Source: Antitrichia curtipendula
Taxonomy: Eukaryota > Streptophyta > Bryopsida > Hypnales > Leucodontaceae
DNA length: 64,000 nt
Assembly: GCA_951230915.1 (NCBI GenBank)
Contig: OX579633.1
Coordinates: 7,786,145 to 7,850,144, forward strand
Direction of reading: 5' to 3'
Shown: one piece after another, positions 32,364-42,500 of the stretch
Position numbering within the stretch: position 1 is the first letter of the stretch
Layout of the letters: each line of letters starts with the position of its first letter
Translations under genes and position numbers: made by a program
Notes under the pieces: generated by a model
Told to the model about the DNA's origin: nothing
What the model saw: only the letters and a program-made list of their open reading frames with translations
Databases searched by the model: none

Positions 32364-33857
32364 ATGTACGACTCTAGTCTTCATGCGACAACTGTACCGA
32401 TGCGTAAGGCGACCAGCATGGCGATACTATTCGTGGAACGCGCAGACTTCGACTCCAAAAGCACGAAAAGCATCTGCAAAACTTCCAGTATCACCATCAG
32501 CAGCAGCAACCGCAAGGTAAAATCCACCGCGTGTACGGGTGCGTTCATTCTTTTTTCTACCATGATGGTGCTCTTCGTGCTTGCGTCGTCGTTGCATCCC
32601 TCTGAGGATCCACGCTTGCTTGTCACTTTCCCGTACAAAATTCGCAACCAAGCTCTTCTGGGAAGCGCAACACTGGGTACAGAAGAATTGGAGCAAGAAG
32701 ATGAATCATTTGGTGCACTAGAAGGATTAGGAACGTTGTTTCGCAAAGGAACACGCGCCATGCCGGAGCTTATCGTTGCGCATTTGACTGAAAGCACAAC
32801 AGCCGAGGATCTTCGTTTCTTTTTACGAGGGTTGCATCGGAGTGGAACCCCCGCGCGCGCCGACGTCGTGTTGCTGTTCCCCTGGCGCCCTTTGTCACCG
32901 GAGCTTCGTGAAGTCATCTACGAGGAGGAGCGATTCTTTCAGAAATTGCTCGCGACGAGAGGCGCAAGCGCCACCGGAGACGCAACCCTAAGCGCCTTCA
33001 ATTCTGGTGCGTACACTCGCTCAATGTCGGATTTCGCCATGCAGGAGTCTGTCTGGGGGAAGAAGAAGACGATCGGTCGTGAGGAAAATTGGGCGCGCAA
33101 CATTTCGAATTTAGGCGAGCAACATTTGGGCGCCGTTGTGGGATTTGACATGCAAGAGCTTGACCCCGATGACACTCTTCGCGGATTCATGGACTCCTCA
33201 CCCGCAGTCTTACGTCGCTGGCTGTGCTACCAAATCTTGTTGGGCATGGTGCGCCACCGCTACCGTCACGTCTTCCTCACGGAAGTCACGGGCGTCTTCA
33301 TCCTCAACGACACATTTGCAACTCTGAAACGGAAAGACACAAGCGTACATCTGTTCTCCACAAACCAGCAATGGTCTCGAATCCCCCAAATGGAAAGGCT
33401 TTATGGGAAGAGCGTGGAGGAGGGCGACAAGACGCGGAAGCTCATCAGCGCGGGGGTGATCTTGGGCGGCACGCACCAAGTGCGCACACTGGCGATCGCA
33501 ATGGCCACGGAAATTGTGCGCGTTGCGATTCTGCGCCAGAGCAGGACGCCGTTTCGAGGGGATTCAGTTCTGCTCAGTTTCTTGGTTCACGAAAGCATGG
33601 TTCTCGGGAAGAAAGTCGCCACGCATTTGCAAATTCACGAGAGAGATGTGTCCTCTATCAATCTTCTTGCGGGATCTCGAATTGATGATGAATATTTTCG
33701 ACGGAGGGATCGCCATCGGTTCGCCGTCGTGCAGGGGTTGAAGAATGACGGCGTTCCGACGGAGAAAATCATGGAGTTGCTGCGGCGGGATATTTGTAGA
33801 CCGGAGCGTGACATTCAGATTTACGCGGATTGCTTCATGAAGATCGCAATTGCGTGA
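32364..33857 (+). CDS. Plant-specific type II membrane protein, GT-like luminal domain, function unknown
   Basis: Intronless 497-residue protein. Residues about 1-57 are basic and serine-rich; residues about 58-77 (TGAFILFSTMMVLFVLASSL) form a signal anchor, implying a secretory-pathway protein with a luminal C-terminus. The body has MPELIVAHLTESTTAEDLRF, FFLRGLHRSGTPARADVVLLFP, AVVGFDMQELDPDD, LRRWLCYQILLGMVRHRYRH, a VFLTEVTGVF strand, SAGVILGGTHQVR and final ICRPERDIQIYADCF. This matches a conserved plant family of unknown function that I recall as DUF7780, with a layout suggestive of glycosyltransferases; the usual DxD is not obvious (VFLTEV where donors often have D.D). GC and codon use differ strongly from the AT-rich surroundings. 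ATGs at residues 13 and 19 are alternative starts. 3' of the stop lies a direct repeat. Confidence 0.8.
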   Translation: MYDSSLHATTVPMRKATSMAILFVERADFDSKSTKSICKTSSITISSSNRKVKSTACTGAFILFSTMMVLFVLASSLHPSEDPRLLVTFPYKIRNQALLGSATLGTEELEQEDESFGALEGLGTLFRKGTRAMPELIVAHLTESTTAEDLRFFLRGLHRSGTPARADVVLLFPWRPLSPELREVIYEEERFFQKLLATRGASATGDATLSAFNSGAYTRSMSDFAMQESVWGKKKTIGREENWARNISNLGEQHLGAVVGFDMQELDPDDTLRGFMDSSPAVLRRWLCYQILLGMVRHRYRHVFLTEVTGVFILNDTFATLKRKDTSVHLFSTNQQWSRIPQMERLYGKSVEEGDKTRKLISAGVILGGTHQVRTLAIAMATEIVRVAILRQSRTPFRGDSVLLSFLVHESMVLGKKVATHLQIHERDVSSINLLAGSRIDDEYFRRRDRHRFAVVQGLKNDGVPTEKIMELLRRDICRPERDIQIYADCFMKIAIA

Positions 33858-33919
33858 GCTGATGGGATTGTTCTTATACAAAAAAATTCGAAAGGTTCAG
33901 ATCGGAAATGCTGTCTGAG

Positions 33920-34140
33920 TGAGTGAGTGCCGATCGACTCTACTTTTGCAAATGTTACCGACACTTGAGTGCCGATCGACTCTTGTTTGCAAATGTCACC
34001 GACAGAGTCGCTTCGCAATTTTGGTGAGACTAGCAAGCGTTGGAAGGCACGGAGATGCTGTCTGATTAAGTGCCGACAGACTCTAGTTTGCAAATGCTAG
34101 TACCGAAAGGTTCACTTTGCAATTTTGGTGGGACTAGCCT
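33920..34140. repeat. Direct repeats in the presumed 3'UTR
   Basis: 'gagtgccgatcgactct' occurs at about 33928 and 33968 and, altered, at 34070, each followed by 'tttgcaaatg.taccgaca'-type text. A larger duplication pairs 33910-34045 with 34050-34140 through 'gctgtctga', 'gcaattttggtg' and 'gactagc..gcgtt'. It begins about 65 bp after the stop of the membrane protein gene. Confidence 0.8.
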
Positions 34141-34532
34141 GCGTTTGAAATTGTAGAGCTTCATAGGAAATTCTTTTTTAACCTGTGTATGACTAGTGTG
34201 GAAAGTTTTCCCAGAGTTTGTGTACCGTAAAAGCTATAAGAGGAACAAATTTGTTCATAATATGAGAGCATCCAAGGACAAGGTTTTCCATATTATCTAG
34301 AACGATTGAGAATTGCAATTACATGGTTGTGCAAAGGCGGTGACTAGTTACAGATTATCCACAAATGTTTACAGCTTCTACAATTATGATGTATTGTATA
34401 CTTGGGTACCAAAAGTTTTCGCAATTGTCACCTTTCCACCACCACCACTTGGTGAGAAGCTTAATACGTAAATCTCTTCATATACAACATACAACCTTTT
34501 GACTATCTTGAAATTTTCTAGAAATGCACCTT

Positions 34533-35560
34533 AGTACCGAGACAAAAGCCCTTGTTGCTGGAAGGTAGATCGCAAGAAAGACTCAAATTGCAAGAGCCAT
34601 GGTACTTCCATGGTCAATTGTGAGCTCCATCATTTAGAAGAATGCAACACATCCCTATGCTTTGGTAGGCCCAAAAAACTTACAAAACAAGAAGTCATGT
34701 CTTTGAAACATGAAGCAAAGCAAAAATGTTGTGCAATTCTTCAAGAAATCACAAATACAAGTCCAACCAAGGTTCATGCTTTGACAATCCGACATGCATT
34801 GAAGAAAGGTGGAATGCACAGCTATGTTGCCTATAGAAAACCATTCTTGATCGAGAAGCACCATCAAACTCATCTCCAATTTGTAAAAGAGCAAAAGAAC
34901 TAGTTCATTGAATATTGAAACAAGGTCATTTGGTCTAATGAGTCCACCTTTCAAAATTGGGAAGAACTTGCATCAAATACAGATATGGTGAAATTCTAGT
35001 GAATAGTACTTGGAAAGTTGTCTCGCAGTAACCTTCATAAGGAGAAGGCAGAAGGACTTTAGTGATGATTTGGGGAGTTTTCCGCAATTCTTTAAAGTCT
35101 CTATTTGGCATCACGCCTCCCAAACAACACATTGTTGTTGATTTTATTTATAATTGTGTGTGAGGGGTTACTAAAGGAGTTTCCTCCATCAACACCAAGA
35201 ACAATCCTCATGGAAGATGGAGCTCCAATTCACTACACTTAGCTCTTCAATCAAAGAAGCTTGACTAGCTAGCACAATTGCCAAACCTAAACCCCATTGA
35301 AAACCTATGGTTGAAGATGAAGTTGGAAGTCCAAAGGCTCTCAATTATGGTAAGCAACATTGAAGGAAGATGACCTTTATACCATTGATCAAAAGCATGC
35401 CAAAACACATGGCTACTGTGATAAATGCAAAAGGTGGATCAAACAAGTGGTGAATGTACATTTGAATAAGAATTATCAGAGAGTTTGGTCCAGGATTTTG
35501 CAGAAACATATATCTGTACAATCCACATCATGTATGGTAATTTTAGGTTGAAGGTAGTTG
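34533..35560 (+). pseudogene. Tc1-type (Tc1/mariner) transposase, degenerate
   Basis: In order: an N-terminal helix-turn-helix STETKALVAGR-stop-IARKTQIARAMVLP...SIVSSII; GRPKKLT (34665); IRHALKKGGMHSYVAYRKPF then EKHHQTHLQFVKEQK; VIWSNEST (34925-34945), where families have WSDES, so the first catalytic Asp is Asn; VMIWG; MEDGAPIHYT (35210), counterpart of QDNAPxH; and NLNPIENLW (35284-35310) with the Glu kept. At least three stops and two frameshifts break it. The D-E gap is about 28 codons against 34 in Tc1, with a local deletion or shift. LNPIENLW is the animal/fungal-style Tc1 signature, whereas plant mariner-like elements normally end DD39D. Terminal repeats of the element were not resolved. 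Confidence 0.85.
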
Positions 35561-35737
35561 TATTGTGCAGTGGATGCTAGTTTTATGTCTATGGTTTGGA
35601 TGGTGGTGGTATTGCAAAGTACCCATAACAAGTAAAAGCGTAACTCCACCACCTGCTTCTGTTATCCTGATGCCGTTATCCTGATGTACAGTACTGTACA
35701 GGATTCAGAGTTTACTAATTGAAAGGAGCGGAAGCTA

Positions 35738-36934
35738 TCATTCTGGCTGCCCAGGTCCTCGGTGAGACTGAAGCAGCGAAAGCAAAGGTACTGTGCGGAT
35801 AATTTCATAAGATTTATCCGTTTGCCATTTCATGAACTTTGTCTGCTGCTTCACGGGTAAAGTCAAAAACAGGTTCGTGGTTGCTTGTTCAAAGCTGCCC
35901 TCCTTCAAACACGTCTTCATCATCGCATGCCAATTCGCCAACAGCGCTAATCGTTCTGCTGGTCGCAACAGCAAACGTCCAGCTGCCACCTCCTGGTACA
36001 TGACGAGAACAAACTCTGCAAGTTTCTGCCTTTCAGCACAAGAGAAAAAGTCAATTGCTGACGCAGTGCTGAGGTATTTCGGAATTGCCTCCAAATGAAC
36101 AATCGTTTGCACCAATTCTTCAGCCACCTGTCTCGACAGTAGAGCCTCTAGTATCCAACACATTGCTTTGATCTTCCATCCTCCGGTATTACGAACTATG
36201 GGGTTCGAGCTGTCAGCAATCTTGCCGTTCCATTGAGTTCCAATGTTGCGAAACATATCCTTCGCCTCTTCGCTGACGATTGCAAAGATCCACCTAGAAA
36301 ATTCTGAAGGTGGGCAGCATCCAATGCCCTGTAAGAATAATGGCAACACCAAACCCTTGGTACTTGCTGCCTTGAGGGCAGCGCGAGCGTACTCTCGAAT
36401 CAAGGCACCCAATTGCTTCTGACGGTCCTCTTCGCTCTGAACATCCAACCCTAACCGGGCCACCAAATCCTTGACGTGGATGCGAGGAAAGTCCGGTGAA
36501 GCTGAGTACTCCCGAACCCTAATCTCATCTTCCTTCGTCCACAACATGCACGATAAGTAGAGGGAGATGCGCTCCATGAGCCCCGGAAATTCTATCTGTG
36601 AAGCGACTTTCAGAAGCTCCACACCATGTTTCACACTTTCAAAGCTCTTCGCAAACGGTGAGTACATGTTAGAAAAGCAATCAAAGTAATATTGAACATC
36701 TGTTTGGACCTCCAGAAGAAACTCCACTGACGCAGATGGAGAGGCTTCATTTTCCCATCTCTCGCTCAAGCATAAGTTGAAGTACTTGCTGTGCGCGCTC
36801 AGAACCTTCGAATGAAGATGGATGAGAGCTAGCAACCGATCTCTGCTTCCCCCTTTTGGTATCAAGATGATGGTCGCATCTTTTCCTGGCTCCCCACCAA
36901 GTGACCTCTCCTGTGGCCATCTGCCAAACGCCAT
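35738..36934 (-). CDS. BTB/POZ domain protein, plant At1g63850-like (copy 1)
   Basis: Predicted 398-residue protein that probably acts as a substrate adaptor of a CUL3 ligase or as a scaffold. A BTB-like domain covers about residues 20-125 (DATIILIPKGGSRDRLLALI, HLHSKVLSAHSKYFNLCLSE, YYFDCFSNMYSPF, VELLKVASQIEFPGLMER). Then comes a helical region with LWTKEDEIRVREY, FPRIHVKDLVARLGL, and a C-terminal part WILEALLSRQVAEELVQ. Order and motifs recall Arabidopsis BTB proteins At1g63850/At3g05675. I chose ATG 36934: comparison with the paralogue at 58265-59440 (near-identical from DATIIL) stops at this point and a shared AG acceptor at 36946-36947 precedes it. The open frame upstream to 37075 is therefore intron. 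The nearest upstream relative is a leader exon ending at 38257. Confidence 0.85.
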   Translation of the reverse strand: MAFGRWPQERSLGGEPGKDATIILIPKGGSRDRLLALIHLHSKVLSAHSKYFNLCLSERWENEASPSASVEFLLEVQTDVQYYFDCFSNMYSPFAKSFESVKHGVELLKVASQIEFPGLMERISLYLSCMLWTKEDEIRVREYSASPDFPRIHVKDLVARLGLDVQSEEDRQKQLGALIREYARAALKAASTKGLVLPLFLQGIGCCPPSEFSRWIFAIVSEEAKDMFRNIGTQWNGKIADSSNPIVRNTGGWKIKAMCWILEALLSRQVAEELVQTIVHLEAIPKYLSTASAIDFFSCAERQKLAEFVLVMYQEVAAGRLLLRPAERLALLANWHAMMKTCLKEGSFEQATTNLFLTLPVKQQTKFMKWQTDKSYEIIRTVPLLSLLQSHRGPGQPE

Positions 36935-36945
36935 CTGCTGAATGC

Positions 36946-38430
36946 CTGTTTCGAAACATATGAAATGCAGAACATTCAATAGTCTTAACTTTGCTCTTAA
37001 CGAAAGTCTGAAACCTTTGCAAACCCAAGCAAGAATTGAATTGCGTCCAGAACTTACAAGTGAGACCGCAGTCAATCATATACACTAGCCTTTATTCAAC
37101 GGACCGTCAGAAACTCCAATCTCTCCACCACCAACGCTGCAGACAGATAGAATTTATCAACATGAGTCTTGTTGCTTGGAATGGTACGACGGAGTAAAGC
37201 TGAGTCAACCTCAAATTCTTGTCTCACGCTAACAATTGACATGCATTCAATCTTGAGCATATATATACAAGCACCTTAATGCAACAAAGTTGCAGGCTAG
37301 CAAAAACTTCGCTCTTTGGAACCACAACCATGTCTCCAACACGACTAACAGCTAGGGAGTATCTCTCCTAATCTCGTGATATCTCGTGCTACGTCCAGGA
37401 GTCTTATCTTGAATATCTTATACACAGAGTCTCCTCCATTTCCGCAAAGACGAATACCACTACACTAAAAATTCAGCTTCAGCTGTGAGTGTCGGTAGAA
37501 GAGATAAGATACATGAGGGGACAAGTCCTTGAGAAACGAATTATGGTTTGTGGGCAATCGAGTTTCTGTCCCCTCTGCTCTGATTCCAGTTCAATCCGGT
37601 TGAGCATCGCAAGCAACAACTTTCTGGTGAATTTTAAGATTCAAAAGCCTTCAAATTTGATTACGAAGGATGCATGCCTTGCTTACGATAATTGCACTGG
37701 CATCACTTATTAGAATATTCATACAGGCCCCTCGTCTCATTGAACGCTCACCTCTCAGCATGGACGAGGGAAAGGCTGTTGATAAGCTTGTGCAACCGAC
37801 ATAGCCTCCGTTGTGGTTTCAAACCTATTTCTTCTGCAGATAAGTGAGAGGATGAACAGTAGATCATTTGACCATGGCCAAATCGGGCAATTACCTTTAT
37901 CTTTCTTTTCAGCTGTGATTGTCGGTAGAACAGAAGCTAGTCCCCCACGCAAATGCCTGCCAACAATCCACCCACGCAAGACAGCAGTGTGAGATGTCAC
38001 ACTAGAATTAGGCCTTACTCAGGTCAAGCCATGGCCATCAAGCACAATTACTACCAGAATTCATCACTCTGGGCTACTCAACAAGATCACCAGAAGCTGA
38101 AGTCACAGATATGAAACCAAGTTGACAGATATATTTGCAAACAAATGGAAGCCACTCCCCTTCAGTCGGGGCTCCAGTCAAGCATGCAATTGAGGTGAGA
38201 ACTGGAAAGTCGGTAAGACATGGGCAGTCAACATTCAAGGTAGCGGAACAACTGACCTGCGACGTCTTCCCCACCGACGTTGCGAACGTACAGAATTAAT
38301 CAACAATGCGATCGATGAAGAAGGGAAGATGCAGCAACCTTGCAACGATCCAGTCCACAAGTGAGGTGCAAAAGATGAGCGGTTTGGAAAACTTTCACTG
38401 AAAAGCTTACATGAGTTACTCTTCATCTCT
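36946..38430 (-). promoter_or_regulatory. BTB copy 1 5'UTR intron and leader exon
   Basis: A GT at 38255-38256 (GCAG|GTCAGTTG) and AG at 36946-36947 (AACAG|GCATTCAGCAG) define an inferred 1311-bp 5'UTR intron. The same donor and acceptor texts occur in copy 2, and the leader exon around 38257-38420 is also similar (ccgacgttgc.aacgta, cagtcaagcatgca). In copy 2 the intron is only 259 bp, so about 1 kb was gained here or lost there. The intron holds a partial repeat of leader exon text near 37118-37200 and a duplicated 'gctgtga.tgtcggtagaa' (37480, 37912). Confidence 0.6.
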
Positions 38431-38683
38431 TCCCGTCAGGGTACCCCCCGTAACAGCAATTAGGGCTGAAGAAGAAGAGCTGCACGTCCTTTGAGGGCCT
38501 TGGCTTGCGTGAAGAAACAGTCCATTTCTCGGGCCCATTGCAACTATTCATCCTCCAAGTTTTGTGTGAAAAAGGGAAGGTCTTCTACAGTAGCTTGACT
38601 TACAACGAGCGCTTTTTGCATTTTTTTAAGCTAACAATTCACATGGTACCAAAACAAATGATTTTTACAGTGACCGGACCGTC

Positions 38684-38697
38684 GTTTAAGGGTTAAA
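38684..38697. repeat. Solo end of a TTAA element
   Basis: Reads GTCGTTTAAGGG followed by TTAA; its complement resembles the left end of the 14850-17144 element (CCCTTTAACGACC...). No left partner was found upstream, so it may be a truncated copy. A similar solo left end, TTAACCCATAACGACG, lies at 47697. Confidence 0.4.
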
Positions 38698-38941
38698 ATA
38701 TGTATTAAATTATCATTGATGAGGTAGGTTAAAGGAACAGTTTATGGACCTCCCACCATCTTGCATCTATGTGTTTAACTTTGAACCAAGGTGGTGGCCT
38801 AAATGTATCCAATTGATGACAGAGAATCTTTCTATGTAAGATAGAAGTGCAGATGTTCATCCTTAGAATTTTGTGTGAAAAGAGGAGGTCTTGCATAGTT
38901 GTTTGACTTCTAATGAGTGTACTCTCAACTTGGATTTTTAA

Positions 38942-39510
38942 CCCCTAAAGCCCCGCTTGTTCCCTCGGGGGACAATTTGGGTCCGGGTAGGTTCCTATTG
39001 TCTCAATTTGAAGTGAAATTTTTTGAGATTTTTTGAGGTTGTGTAGCTTTGCAAGAGCTTTGTGGATGTATAATTTTTGTTTCAATCGGATGCCGGATGA
39101 AAAAGTTATGGCACAATAAATAAGAAATAGAGATTGGCGGGCATCCCAAAAAAATTTACAAAAAGTCAAAATAATTTTTTTGAATTTTTTTCCTAAAATA
39201 TTATATTTTTACCTATAAGTGAAGCTTTGATTCATTCTATTTGGACTAGGGATGAGAAAGTATAGACAATCTTAGTTTTTCGGGCAATTTAAGCATCTTC
39301 TTGGAAAACTTTTTATTCAACTTTGAATGCTAATATCTTCCAATCCGTACGGTGAAATTTGATGAAAGTTTTACTATATGATCTCATACAAGTTAAGTAC
39401 AAGATCCTATGGTTAAATTCAAAAAAAAAAATTGGTTTCCTTAAGTGAATAAAACAGAAGTAATAGTTTTGAGTGGTTTTTGGCAAAAAACACCCTCCGG
39501 GCTTTAGGGA
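38942..39510. mobile_element. TTAA-flanked element, first subfamily (569 bp)
   Basis: TTAA at 38938-38941 and 39511-39514 flanks CCCCTAAAGCCCCG and CGGGCTTTAGGGA. One terminal base differs (C versus T), as in the 55871-56808 copy. The interior includes 'ggtgaaatttgatgaaagt' and 'acaagatcctatggtta', which recur in 55871-56808. No transposase. Confidence 0.8.
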
Positions 39511-39514
39511 TTAA

Positions 39515-42500
39515 GCAAATGGTTCAAATAGTACAAAAAGGATGATTTCCATAGTGACCAACTTGGCGTTCTAAAGTTAATCTAGAAAGGATGAGACCTA
39601 ATGTCAAGGTACTTTGCTAAAACTAATCTGGTTTTTGCACCAATATGTGTAGTCTTCATTTCTATAGTGGTCTAAAAAGTCATCCATTAGACATTTTTTG
39701 GCTATAGCGTCATTACAAAGGTTGTTTCTCTAGATCACATAGTTGCTTTGGTGTTAGCAAAAATATAAACATAATCTTTACCAGTGGCATTATTGAGGAT
39801 GAAGGAGTCAAAGTGAAGAAAATGATTGTATAGAAAATGAGAAAAATGAATGATAAATAATGGATGTACAAAAAATTAGTACAATTTATTGTTAGTATTG
39901 CGAAATTTTGAGTTTCTAGACATTGTATAGAGTTTTGTTGACTACAATGTATGAAAAATGTGCTAATACATGCTTGCAATAGTGTAACACTAGCAAACTC
40001 AAAAGAATTACTTTAGAAACCTTTGGATTTGGTAGATATTGCTTTCATGATTTATAGAGAGCAATCAACGTTGAAAAATACACATTCAAACTATAAAAAT
40101 ACATGCTTCTTATGAGAAGCATTGTCATTCCCAATCTCTCTCAAATTAAGTTATTTATTATTTTCATACTTTAAAAATCAATTTTTGGTTCAATTTGGAT
40201 TAACTCTTAAAAGACAAGACAATGGTTCAATTTTTGAACAATAAATGAATGCAAATATAATCAAACCACATATAATGTCATAATCTTAATCTTTTCATCC
40301 ATCTAAATGTTTATAGTTTTTTACGTTAGTTTTTATATATTTATACATAATAGATTTTTTAACACCTTTTTTTGCAAATATTCTATAGTTTAAGGGTCAT
40401 ATGTATGTTTGGCTTCATAAATAACTTTTTTAGTTCTAAAAATTGGCCCTTCAAAAAACAACTTGAAAAAATAAATAAAAAGTGGCTATTTTGGTGTATT
40501 TACCTTACTTGCAAAGTTTATAATTTTGTGTAGTCCTTCTTGCAAGTGATGTGAAGGTTTTGTGTCTCTTACCATGTGTTGGTATCATAAATAAAAGAAA
40601 TTAGGTACCCATCATCTTCTAGTTCAAGTTCCATGGTTGGCTTGCAAGGTACAAAAATAGCCTCTTTTGTAACCCAACTTTGCCTATAGTGGAACACTCC
40701 AACAATATTGCTTCCTATTTTCAATTATCTATTGATGGAATTACTTTATAATGGCTCCATATTGAGGTCATACATTTTAGTTTAATTTGATATAAAAGAA
40801 GGCTAAAAACTCATACTTTTAATTTGATATTATTACTAATAGTAAAATAATTTTGATTTGAGGGAGATCCACGAAAAAGTTTGAAACTTGTTTGTACTAT
40901 TTCTTTACTTTCCTTGCAAGCATTAACTTCATTACTCAATTTACAAGCACTTTAGTGATGCTCGTAACAAATGCTACAAATCATACATGTATGTACATCT
41001 AGCAATTTTGTAAAAGCATCACCAGCATTTCTTGCTATGTGTGTCTAGCTTAGGCATGGTTGGGAGCATTTTCCTCCTCCATTATTTGACCTGGTCATTG
41101 GCCAAAACTAACTATCTTCTTAAAAAACAAGCCTCCAAACACCATCCTTCCATCCCCGCTAGCTTTTAGGGTTTTTGTGCATGTTATTTTTGTCAAGTTG
41201 CCTTCAATGTTGTGGCCTTGGTTGTTGGATAGGATATTATTTTATAATCCTACTTCTAGTTGACAATCTGAGTTGGTGCTCCTAGCAAGGTGGTGTCAGG
41301 AATAGGTTTCGGGGTCAATCTTCACCGGGCATAATTAGCAAGAATAAGTGGGGGACCAGTTTGAAAAGAAGCAATTGGAGCCGTAGGGAGCGCATTTGGC
41401 AAGCCATATTTTCGCGAGAAATGCTAGCAATGCTCTAAAAGGACTTAAATTCTAAAGGACCAAACAAAATTTTATGGGCAATATAGCAATTTTAGACAAC
41501 TTACTAAAAACATAATTTTTATTTTTTTCTTTGAAATTTTCATACAATATGTGATTGAGGAGTAACTTTTAGGCAAAATAATTTTCAATGATTTTTTACT
41601 ATATGGTTTAAAAGTTATAGTATAATATGTAGTTTATGTTATTTCATGGACTTAAAGAATTAAAAATTTGAACTTGGTTCCTAAATTTATGTATATTGAA
41701 AGCTTTGAATAATTCCATTTTGATCAACAAAATGAAAGTCATGAAGAGTTCTAGTTTGTACACAATTATGGAATCCCTACTATAAAATAAAGCTTTGAAG
41801 TCCTTTATTTAACTCAATTTTAAATATTTTTGGAAAAATAAAATAAAGTGATTGGATGTAGATTGTTTATTAAAACATAATAATCATTAGAGTTATAATT
41901 TTTCAATTCCATAATAAAATTATTAACAATTTAGTATTTTAAACCATACTCTAGTTTTTTTTACTTACCTTTTTTTTAAGCATGATTGTGAAATATATTT
42001 TGTTGAAATTTTCTATGTGTATTTCCAATTTTTTTTCAACATATTATGGCTAGTTGCAAGCTGTATGATCTAAACATTTTTGTGTAAATTTTTTGAAAGA
42101 TAAAACCTAATCATTTGGGAAGAATTGAAAATACTTCTTTTTGAAATTCAAGTCCTATGATCTTGTAATTAGTAAGGTTTCTTGAAATTATAGGAGTGTG
42201 CACTCTAAAAAATTAATTGAAGGATTTTATGATTGGAATTTTTTTAATGAATAAATATAAATGAAGAATTTAGCCTTGCTTTGGATTTGAGCACTTTGAA
42301 GCAGTTTTGAGTCTAAAAATATTGAATTGTTTTAGAGATTAATTTAGACAAAGTAAAAAAAATAAAAAGAATGATAGTTATAAGGTCTCCCAAATAAAAT
42401 AGTAAGTAAGCTAAACTAAATAAAAGATATTTTATATATGTTTCTAAAAATATTTTATAAGTAAAACACCAAATTTTAAAGATTTCATTTTTGATAGTAG

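Noticed and set aside
36934..37075. N-terminal extension of BTB copy 1
   Set aside because: It is not conserved in the paralogue and lies upstream of a shared splice acceptor, so it is treated as intron.
40199..40400. TTAACTCTTAAAAGAC... as a TTAA element
   Set aside because: The right end could not be matched convincingly.
41280..41400. Possible LTR or primer-binding region
   Set aside because: No second LTR, polypurine tract or retroelement frame could be found nearby.
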